A DNA stretch of 6,380 bases from Clostridiales bacterium (GTDB taxonomy: Bacteria > Bacillota_A > Clostridia > Christensenellales > CAG-917): positions 1-6,380 of the forward strand of contig JAITEJ010000157.1 of the NCBI GenBank assembly GCA_031282095.1. Direction: 5' to 3'. Under the pieces are notes generated by a model. The model did no database searches. It was not told the origin of the DNA and was given only the letters and a program-made list of their open reading frames with translations. The position numbers were made by a program, and so were the translations under genes. Shown piece by piece: positions 1-4,999 of the stretch; positions within the stretch are counted from its first letter, which is position 1, and each line of letters begins with the position of its first letter.

Positions 1-156
1 GCCGGGGAAATGCGGCTGAGTAATTTTATGCTGTATCAGGCGGCATATGCGGAATTGGTTTTTCTGGACACGCTTTGGCCGGACATGGACGGCGAAAAGG
101 TGACCGCCGTTTTAGAGGAATTCAACCGCCGTAAAAGAAAGTTCGGCGCGGTTTAA
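1..156 (+). CDS. uppS: Isoprenyl transferase (undecaprenyl diphosphate synthase), 3' end only
   Basis: This is the C-terminal 51 residues of a cis-prenyltransferase; the start lies before the window. The enzyme adds IPP units to farnesyl diphosphate to give undecaprenyl diphosphate, the lipid carrier for peptidoglycan and other wall polymers, at the cytoplasmic membrane. Visible is the family's C-terminal signature: AGEMRLSNFMLYQAAYAE, matching the usual (S/G)GExRxSNFLLWQxAYxE. Residues E3, R5 and E18 of the fragment correspond to E. coli UppS E198, R200 and E213 with identical spacing. These bind the IPP diphosphate and, for the last Glu, Mg2+. The typical LWPD and an Arg/Lys-rich end (NRRKRKFG) follow, then TAA at 154-156. 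Position directly before cdsA is the usual Firmicutes order. The family call is secure; the rest of the protein cannot be judged. Confidence 0.95.
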   Translation, partial: AGEMRLSNFMLYQAAYAELVFLDTLWPDMDGEKVTAVLEEFNRRKRKFGAV

Positions 157-387
157 GGGCGGAAATTGCCGTACGGCATAAATGTCGAATACTTGCCTTA
201 TTAATCCGACTGTCTCAGCGGAGAGAGGAATATAAGCCGTAAAAACCGGTATAGTCCGAATCCTCTTATTCGGGTTTCCATCAGTTGTGCAGACTAATCG
301 CCTAAGGAATGTATGGTCGGATGCCGGCATATTATAAAAGTCATAAAAATCCGCCTTAAAGCCGTTTAGGAAGGAGTTGTAAAAGTT
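157..387. other. uppS-cdsA intergenic spacer with small palindromes
   Basis: This 231-nt spacer holds no supported gene. It contains a perfect 12-nt palindrome TGCCGTACGGCA at 167-178 and a 10-nt palindrome ATGCCGGCAT at 321-330. A short hairpin is possible at 256-273, with stem CCGAAT/ATTCGG and a 6-nt loop. None is followed by a T-run, so no intrinsic terminator is supported. AT-rich hexamers resembling a -10 box occur (TATAGT at 250-255, TATTAT at 330-335), but none has a convincing -35 box at 16-18 nt. The last 20 nt carry the cdsA ribosome binding site. The spacer is long for a locus whose other gaps are mostly shorter, so a promoter or leader for cdsA could lie here, but nothing decides it. 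Confidence 0.6.
368..376 (+). promoter_or_regulatory. Strong Shine-Dalgarno for cdsA
   Basis: AGGAAGGAG lies 11 nt before the ATG at 388. It is the strongest ribosome binding site in the window and fixes the cdsA start. Confidence 0.85.
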
Positions 388-1305
388 ATGAGAGGGTTTC
401 TTATAAGAACCGTAACCGCGTTGATTTTAATAGGGATAGTAATCTTTATTCTGTGGCTGTCGGTCGCGTACAGTTCCGTGGCGGCGGATATTCTCATGCT
501 GCTTTTCGCGGTAACGGCGGCATGCGAGATGCTTTCCGCATTCAAGAAAAGCGGGCGCTATCCTTTCCGTGCGCCCGTGTTGCTGTTTGCGGTCGCGGGA
601 TATCCCGCATATTACTTTTTTGACGCGCGCGGCATGATCGTGGCGTTCATGGTGAGCGCGGTCGTCGCGTTGGTTATGTTTACGTTTTCCGAAACCGCCG
701 CGCCTAAACGCAGCGAAGGTTACAACCCTTTCGACATTGAAAACCGAAGCCCCCGCCTTAAAACGGCGGAGGATTTGGGCATAACGGTATTCATTATGAT
801 TTATCCGTTCATGTTTACGTTAGCGACGGCGATACTTACGCGCTACTACAACGCGGTGGTGATACTGGTAATGGCGATATCATTCCCGATTATGGCGGAT
901 ACGCTTGCCTACTATGTCGGAAGCCTTGTCAAAGGACCCAAGCTTTGCCCCAAAATAAGCCCGAAAAAGACCGTTTCGGGCGCGGTGGGCTCTCTTTTCG
1001 GCGGAATTTTGGCGGCTGTAGCGGTCTTTATTCTTTTTGATTTGTTCAAGGTCATTGATGTGGGTTTTGTTTCGTTTACGGACAGTATGGTTGCCGACGG
1101 ATTCATTTTCGGGGCGCTCGGCGCGCTTTCCGCAGTGGTGGGATTGCTAGGCGACTTAGCGGGCAGTAAATTGAAACGCGCGTTGGGATTAAAGGATTTC
1201 GGATCCGTTTTTCCCGGACACGGGGGTATAATCGACCGGATAGACAGCATAATGTTCACCGTAATTTTCTTCAACGTCGCGATACCGATAGCGTACGCAC
1301 TGTAA
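388..1305 (+). CDS. cdsA: Phosphatidate cytidylyltransferase (CDP-diacylglycerol synthase)
   Basis: This 305-residue integral membrane enzyme makes CDP-diacylglycerol from phosphatidic acid and CTP, the branch point for bacterial phospholipids. The C-terminal family signature is complete at residues 260-286: SKLKR, then LKDFG, PGHGGIIDR and ID, including the conserved Asp, Lys-Asp, His-Gly-Gly and Asp-Arg-x-Asp positions. A second conserved block at 171-202 reads DTLAYYVG followed by PKISPKKT. About eight or nine hydrophobic segments are visible, near 8-28, 30-49, 62-100, 131-178, 195-220, 237-257 and 287-305. A polar loop with many charged residues spans about 101-130. Length is slightly above the usual 260-285. 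The start is fixed by AGGAAGGAG 11 nt upstream. It ends in tandem in-frame stops TAATAA, 6 nt before dxr, so the two are almost certainly co-transcribed. Oddity: after SPKKT the family usually has a Glu-Gly (TxEG), here TVSG. The identification is firm. Confidence 0.97.
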   Translation: MRGFLIRTVTALILIGIVIFILWLSVAYSSVAADILMLLFAVTAACEMLSAFKKSGRYPFRAPVLLFAVAGYPAYYFFDARGMIVAFMVSAVVALVMFTFSETAAPKRSEGYNPFDIENRSPRLKTAEDLGITVFIMIYPFMFTLATAILTRYYNAVVILVMAISFPIMADTLAYYVGSLVKGPKLCPKISPKKTVSGAVGSLFGGILAAVAVFILFDLFKVIDVGFVSFTDSMVADGFIFGALGALSAVVGLLGDLAGSKLKRALGLKDFGSVFPGHGGIIDRIDSIMFTVIFFNVAIPIAYAL

Positions 1306-1311
1306 TAAGCC

Positions 1312-2478
1312 ATGTCGCAAATCAAAAACGCGGTCATCATAGGGAGTACGGGCTCAGTCGGCGGACAGTCCTTGGATGTTATACGCACAGGCATAGGCGT
1401 CCGCGTTATCGCGTTGTCATGCGGCGGTAATCTCAGCCTTTTTGCGGAGCAAATAAACGAGTTCGCGCCGCGGTACATATATTCAGAGACTTTGGCGAAT
1501 GCCGGCGCGGCAGAGCGTAAAAGCTTCCTTGACGGGCTGACATTGAAGAAAGGCGTTAAGCCCCCCGAATTCGCGGCGTCAAACGAGGAGCTTGCCTCGC
1601 TGCCCGAAGCCGGCACGGTTTTGTTGGCGTCATCGGGTTTGGGAGGAATAAACCCGGCGATTGCCGCGTTAAAAGCGGGAAAGACGCTGGCGCTTGCCAA
1701 TAAGGAGTCGTTGGTTTCGGCGGGGGACTTTATCATGGATGCGGCGGCGCGTTGCGGGGGTGAAATAATACCCGTGGACAGCGAGCATTCCGCGATCTTT
1801 CAATGTCTGCGGGGCGCGCACGGCAACGCTCCGAAAAGGATTATACTCACGGCAAGCGGCGGAGCGTTTCGCGATTTTACCGCGGATCGGCTTAAAAACG
1901 TCACCCCCGAAGAGGCGTTGGCGCATCCCGTGTGGCGCATGGGCAAAAAGGTTACCGTGGACAGCGCGAGTCTTATGAATAAGGGTTTGGAATTCATAGA
2001 AGCGATGAGGTTGTTCTCCGTGGCCCCCGAGAAAATAGATGTCGTCATACACCGCGAAGGGATAGTCCACTCCGCGGTGGAATTCGCGGACAACGCCGTT
2101 ATAGCCATGTTGGCATTGCCGGATATGCGGCTGCCGATACGGTACGCCCTTACATATCCCGACCGCGCGGAGGGGCTTCCTGCAGCGCTGGACTTCTCAA
2201 AGATAGGTTTTCTCAGTTTTGAAAAACCCGACTTGCAGCGTTTTTCATGCTTGAATTTGGCAATTTCGGCGGCAAAGGCGGGAGGAGCCGCTCCGGCGGT
2301 CTTATGCGCGTCCGACGGCGCCGCCGTAGAACTGTTTCTGCAAAGGAAAATAGGCTTTACGGACATACCGGTTTTGGTGGAAAAGGCGTTGAACCGCTTT
2401 TCGGGAGAAAAATACGGCGATTCGGAGCAATTACTCCGAATTATAAACGAAGTCGAACAATATACTTATTACATATAA
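1312..2478 (+). CDS. dxr: 1-deoxy-D-xylulose 5-phosphate reductoisomerase
   Basis: This 388-residue cytoplasmic enzyme converts DXP to 2-C-methyl-D-erythritol 4-phosphate with NADPH and a divalent metal, the second step of the MEP pathway. Domains in order: NADPH-binding Rossmann domain starting with GSTGSVG (11-17); ALANKESLV (127-135); metal-ligand block PVDSEHSAIFQ (154-164); substrate-phosphate TASGG (180-184); active-site loop HPVWRMG (205-211); DSASLMNKGLE (217-227), containing the Asn, Lys and Glu of the active site; then PDMRLPI (270-276); and a C-terminal helical domain with FEKPDLQRFSCLNLA (303-317). Length is normal. Oddities: the usual HPQS of the catalytic domain reads HREG (247-250), and the usual NAANE near the C-terminus reads CASDG (332-336). 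The start is 6 nt after cdsA, in the same frame behind TAATAA, and no Shine-Dalgarno is visible. The protein begins about where family members do, so this start is kept and coupling to cdsA translation is inferred. Confidence 0.96.
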   Translation: MSQIKNAVIIGSTGSVGGQSLDVIRTGIGVRVIALSCGGNLSLFAEQINEFAPRYIYSETLANAGAAERKSFLDGLTLKKGVKPPEFAASNEELASLPEAGTVLLASSGLGGINPAIAALKAGKTLALANKESLVSAGDFIMDAAARCGGEIIPVDSEHSAIFQCLRGAHGNAPKRIILTASGGAFRDFTADRLKNVTPEEALAHPVWRMGKKVTVDSASLMNKGLEFIEAMRLFSVAPEKIDVVIHREGIVHSAVEFADNAVIAMLALPDMRLPIRYALTYPDRAEGLPAALDFSKIGFLSFEKPDLQRFSCLNLAISAAKAGGAAPAVLCASDGAAVELFLQRKIGFTDIPVLVEKALNRFSGEKYGDSEQLLRIINEVEQYTYYI

Positions 2479-2489
2479 TTATCCGAACG

Positions 2490-2523
2490 CTTAAGGCGCG
2501 CATACGTCGCGTTTATGTGCGTC
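2490..2523 (+). repeat. 34-nt direct repeat, copy 1
   Basis: Begins 12 nt after the dxr stop codon. It matches 2557-2590 at 31 of 34 positions with no gaps. The three differences are all transitions (T2507/C2574, G2511/A2578, C2520/T2587). The repeat starts CTTAAGGCGCGCATACG and ends in TTTATGTG plus four bases. Repeat period is 67 nt. Similarity stops sharply downstream of the repeat; upstream, a few more bases align if a 1-nt gap is allowed. Confidence 0.9.
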
Positions 2524-2537
2524 TTGTTTCACATAAA
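2512..2537. other. Small hairpin, stem TTTATGTG/CACATAAA
   Basis: Perfect 8-bp inverted repeat (2512-2519 with 2530-2537) around a 10-nt loop, plus one possible G-U pair at 2511/2538. Its left arm lies inside repeat copy 1, but copy 2 has no matching right arm. It is AU-rich and not followed by a T-run, so it is not a convincing terminator. Confidence 0.55.
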
Positions 2538-2556
2538 TCCGCTTGACCTCTGTAAC

Positions 2557-2590
2557 CTTAAGGCGCGCATACGCCGCATTTATGTGTGTC
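2557..2590 (+). repeat. 34-nt direct repeat, copy 2
   Basis: Second copy of the repeat at 2490-2523, 31/34 identical, located 50 nt before the rseP start. Preceded by one C, so the 8-nt palindrome CCTTAAGG (2556-2563) forms at its left edge. No open reading frame accounts for its conservation. Confidence 0.9.
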
Positions 2591-2600
2591 GTAAACAAAA

Positions 2601-2614
2601 AGGCGTTGGCGCCT
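2601..2614. other. Short GC-rich hairpin before rseP
   Basis: AGGCG TTGG CGCCT forms a 5-bp stem with a 4-nt loop, 16 nt before the rseP Shine-Dalgarno. The bases after it are CAAATCTTTACTG, too poor in T for an intrinsic terminator. It could be an RNA leader structure, but there is no further support. Confidence 0.35.
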
Positions 2615-2629
2615 CAAATCTTTACTGAC

Positions 2630-2633
2630 GGAG
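2630..2633 (+). promoter_or_regulatory. Shine-Dalgarno for rseP
   Basis: GGAG lies 6 nt upstream of the ATG at 2640, within ACGGAG followed by a run of A. It favours this start over the internal ATG at 2676, which has no such site. Confidence 0.75.
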
Positions 2634-2639
2634 AAAAAA

Positions 2640-3785
2640 ATGAGTTCTGCTCTTTCCGCAACATTTGCAAGCGTAATGACTAATATCGGGTTCATACTCG
2701 TCGCCCTCGTGGGGCTGATGATTATGATTATAATACACGAGTTCGGTCATTATATCGCGGGCAAGGCTTTGGGATTCAAAATAGACGAATTCGCTATAGG
2801 CTTCGGACCTAAGCTTTTTAAGCATACCTCGAAAGAAACGGGAGAAATTTTTTCCGTACGCCTTCTGCCGATAGGCGGTTTTTGCGCCTTTCACGGCGAA
2901 GACGAAAGCTTGGATGATCCCCGTTCGTTCAACAACCAAAAGCCGTGGAAACGCCTGATAGTGCAGGCGGCGGGCGCGGTTTTTAATTTTCTTTCAGGAA
3001 TTTTTATAATAGCGTTGTTCTTCGGCATTTACGGGCAGCCTCTGCCCGTAATTGTAGCCGTTCACGAGGACGGAGCGGCATATGCGGAAGGCACCTTTCA
3101 ATACGGCGACGCGGTGATGTCCATAGACGGTCGTCTGACGCAGATATTGATGCCCGAGGACGTTGCGGACGCATTCGCAAAAGCCGGAGAAACGGCGCGC
3201 TTTAAGGTTCTGCGGCATACTTTTGATGCGGACGGGAACATAACCTCGGCAAGGATTGTTGAATTTACCGCGCATAAAGCCGATTTTACCTTTGAAAAAA
3301 ACATTTATGACGAAGAGGGAAACGTCACGGACACCGTAATCGAAGCTTCTTACGGTTTCGGAATAAGTCAAGGTCTGGCATACGTCAAACTGCCGTTTTT
3401 CAGTGCGTTAGGGCGCGCTTTTCCCTACGCCTTCTTCCTCGTCTTTAAGATTTTGGCGATGTTGGGCGCGCTCGTGATGGGTAAGGCGGCGTTATCGGGG
3501 GCCGGCGGAACCATAACCGCCGTGCGTACCGTCGCGGAGGTTTCTAAGGCGGGCTTCCACGGCTTTATGTGGGCGCTTTGTATGCTTTCGGCAAATCTGG
3601 CGGTCATGAATTTACTGCCGTTTCCCGCGCTCGACGGTTCGAGAATGGTGTTTACGTTGATAGAAATGATATTTAAGAAGCCTGTTCCGCGAAAAATTGA
3701 AGCGGTAATTCATGCGGTGGGACTTGTTTTGCTGATATTACTGGTGGTGTTTTTGGATGTTTTCAATTTGGTAAGTTCGGCTTAA
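2640..3785 (+). CDS. rseP: RseP-type site-2 intramembrane zinc metalloprotease (M50B)
   Basis: This 381-residue membrane protease belongs to the RseP/RasP (YluC) family, which cuts substrates such as anti-sigma factors or leftover signal peptides within the membrane. Zinc-binding HEFGH is at 33-37 in the first membrane segment (about 17-40). The third zinc ligand motif LDG is at 331-333, within NLLPFPALDG. A second membrane segment is near 112-131 (FNFLSG). A single PDZ-like domain covers about 137-200, with YGDAVMSIDG at 155-164. Further hydrophobic segments lie at about 263-283 and 355-375. Length fits the Gram-positive family. The GPVG motif commonly seen before the last segments reads SGAGG (286-290). 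The start has GGAG 6 nt upstream, leaving about 15 residues before the first membrane segment. Its place between dxr and ispG is the usual clostridial one. The target protein cannot be inferred from this window. Confidence 0.94.
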   Translation: MSSALSATFASVMTNIGFILVALVGLMIMIIIHEFGHYIAGKALGFKIDEFAIGFGPKLFKHTSKETGEIFSVRLLPIGGFCAFHGEDESLDDPRSFNNQKPWKRLIVQAAGAVFNFLSGIFIIALFFGIYGQPLPVIVAVHEDGAAYAEGTFQYGDAVMSIDGRLTQILMPEDVADAFAKAGETARFKVLRHTFDADGNITSARIVEFTAHKADFTFEKNIYDEEGNVTDTVIEASYGFGISQGLAYVKLPFFSALGRAFPYAFFLVFKILAMLGALVMGKAALSGAGGTITAVRTVAEVSKAGFHGFMWALCMLSANLAVMNLLPFPALDGSRMVFTLIEMIFKKPVPRKIEAVIHAVGLVLLILLVVFLDVFNLVSSA

Positions 3786-3840
3786 GGCTGTGGACGAGAG
3801 CTTAAGGTTACGGTCTGACGGAATCAAATTTTTGCCGTTC
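3770..3840 (+). repeat. Diverged 71-nt tandem duplication, copy 1
   Basis: Aligns without gaps to 3841-3911 at 47 of 71 positions (about 66%). It starts with an exact shared GGTAAGTTCG. Of the 24 differences 16 are transitions, which chance alignments would not favour. Copy 1 covers the last 16 nt of rseP and most of the spacer. The bases aligned with the ispG start codon read ACG (3794-3796). Confidence 0.75.
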
Positions 3841-3911
3841 GGTAAGTTCGATTTGGGGTCATAGATGAGAGAAGAAGGTCACGGTTTATCGGAAACGAAA
3901 ATTTATCGTCA
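3841..3911 (+). repeat. Diverged 71-nt tandem duplication, copy 2
   Basis: Second copy, immediately adjacent to the first. It carries the ispG Shine-Dalgarno region, the ATG and the first 15 codons plus two bases of ispG. A third copy downstream is not seen. Confidence 0.75.
3855..3858 (+). promoter_or_regulatory. Weak Shine-Dalgarno for ispG
   Basis: GGGG lies 6 nt before the ATG at 3865. An in-frame TAG (3862-3864) directly precedes the ATG, so the frame cannot extend upstream, and no ATG, GTG or TTG follows in frame until the conserved core. This start is therefore the best available. Confidence 0.5.
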
Positions 3912-4971
3912 TCCTAACGGGGACAATCGTCACAATAAAACGACGAGGCAGATAAAGGTCGGGGAGCTCAAAATAGGCGGCGGCGCTCCCGTCAGCGTGC
4001 AAAGCATGACGAATACGCCGACACACGACATAGATAAGACTGCCGCGCAGATTAACGCGCTCAAAGAGGCGGGAGCGGATTTGGTGCGCATGGCCGTGCC
4101 TGATATGAAAGCAGCGTCGGCGTTAAAGGAAATACGCCGCCAAACGGAGATACCTTTGGTCGCGGATGTACATTTCGATCATAAACTCGCATTGAAGTCC
4201 GTTGATTTTGTTGATAAAATCCGTATAAATCCCGGAAATATCGGCGGCGCTGACAATGTAAGAACAGTTGCGGACGCGCTGAACGAGCGCGGTATTCCCA
4301 TACGCATAGGCGTCAACGCCGGTTCTCTTCCGATAAAATTGAAACGTCTTCCGCCGGCTCAGGCGCTTGCGGAAGCCGCGCTGACGCACGTTCGCCTTTT
4401 AGAGGACGCCGGCTTTTACAATACGGTCATATCCGTCAAGTCGTCCGATGTGCGCGTCACTTTGGACGCCAACCGAATACTCGCCGAATGCACGGAATAT
4501 CCGCTGCATTTAGGCGTCACGGAGGCGGGCATAGCCGTGCCGGGCTTGATTAAGTCGTCGGCATGTTTGGGCGCGCTTCTCTTGGACGGCATAGGGGACA
4601 CGATCCGCATTTCTCTCAGCGGAGATCCTGTGAAAGAGATAGAAGCGGGTCGATTGCTGCTTAATTCGTTGGGACTGCGCCGCGATATGCCGGAAGTGGC
4701 GTCGTGCCCGATGTGCGGACGTACGGAAATAGATGTCGCCGAGCTGGCGGAACGCGTTTATGAGACGGTTAAGGGCTTAAAAAAGCCGTTAAAAATCGCC
4801 GTTATGGGTTGCGTCGTAAACGGCATAGGAGAATCCGAACATGCGGACCTCGGAGTTTGCGGCGGTAAGGAGCATTCCTTGCTGTTTTTGCGCGGCAAAA
4901 AACTGAAAACCGTGAATAACGCGGACATACTCCCCGAGCTTTTAAGGTTGGCGGAGGAATACACGCTTTAG
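3865..4971 (+). CDS. ispG: 4-hydroxy-3-methylbut-2-en-1-yl diphosphate synthase (IspG/GcpE)
   Basis: This 368-residue iron-sulfur enzyme reduces 2-C-methyl-D-erythritol 2,4-cyclodiphosphate to HMBPP, the next-to-last MEP pathway step. The N-terminal TIM-barrel domain shows VGELKIGGGAPVSVQSMTNT (32-51), PLVADVHFDHKLAL (97-110), KIRINPGNIG (118-127), IRIGVNAGSLP (146-156), SVKSSDV (190-196), HLGVTEAG (215-222) and GIGDTIRISLSGDP (242-255). The C-terminal [4Fe-4S] domain has C281 and C284 (CPMC), C316 (MGCVVNG) and E323. That spacing equals E. coli C270, C273, C305 and E312, so all four cluster ligands are present. Oddities: an N-terminal extension of about 25 residues before KTTRQIKVG, whose first 15 codons fall in the tandem duplication; NGIGE where NGPGE is usual; and an extra Cys at 332. 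It works with Dxr in the same operon. Identification is firm; the start is less so. Confidence 0.96.
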   Translation: MREEGHGLSETKIYRHPNGDNRHNKTTRQIKVGELKIGGGAPVSVQSMTNTPTHDIDKTAAQINALKEAGADLVRMAVPDMKAASALKEIRRQTEIPLVADVHFDHKLALKSVDFVDKIRINPGNIGGADNVRTVADALNERGIPIRIGVNAGSLPIKLKRLPPAQALAEAALTHVRLLEDAGFYNTVISVKSSDVRVTLDANRILAECTEYPLHLGVTEAGIAVPGLIKSSACLGALLLDGIGDTIRISLSGDPVKEIEAGRLLLNSLGLRRDMPEVASCPMCGRTEIDVAELAERVYETVKGLKKPLKIAVMGCVVNGIGESEHADLGVCGGKEHSLLFLRGKKLKTVNNADILPELLRLAEEYTL

Positions 4972-4980
4972 AGTAATTAC

Positions 4981-4988
4981 AAAAGGGA
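4981..4988 (+). promoter_or_regulatory. Shine-Dalgarno for polC
   Basis: AAAAGGGA ends 11 nt before the ATG at 5000. A two-codon frame ATG-ACA-TAA (4990-4998) sits between them, but the first ATG is too close to the site for efficient use. Confidence 0.55.
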
Positions 4989-4999
4989 TATGACATAAG

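Noticed and set aside
256..273. Hairpin in the uppS-cdsA spacer as a terminator of uppS
   Set aside because: The 6-bp stem is followed by GTTTCC rather than a run of T, so termination is not supported.
112..330. Minus-strand 72-codon frame in the uppS-cdsA spacer
   Set aside because: It overlaps the end of uppS, has no Shine-Dalgarno, and shows no recognisable domain.
912..1736. Long minus-strand open frame of 274 codons across the cdsA-dxr junction
   Set aside because: It lies opposite two confidently identified genes, has no recognisable motif, and its length follows from the codon usage of the forward genes.
2247..2546. Forward 99-codon frame at the end of dxr running through repeat copy 1
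   Set aside because: It is an out-of-frame shadow of dxr, very Arg/Gly-rich in the manner of such shadows, with no ribosome binding site.
2543..2573. TTGACC as a -35 box for an rseP promoter
   Set aside because: The hexamers at 16-19 nt spacing (CGCATA, GCATAC, CATACG) are poor -10 boxes, so a promoter is not supported.
2490..2590. The two direct repeats as a CRISPR remnant
   Set aside because: Only two units with imperfect identity, a 33-nt spacer, and no cas genes; the setting between operon genes also argues against it.
2601..2614. Hairpin before rseP as a rho-independent terminator
   Set aside because: The stem is only 5 bp and is not followed by a T-run.
2552..3811. 11-nt inverted match GTAACCTTAAG (2552-2562) with CTTAAGGTTAC (3801-3811) flanking rseP, as mobile element ends
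   Set aside because: A few such 11-nt matches are expected by chance in a window this size, and rseP is at its normal locus with no transposase.
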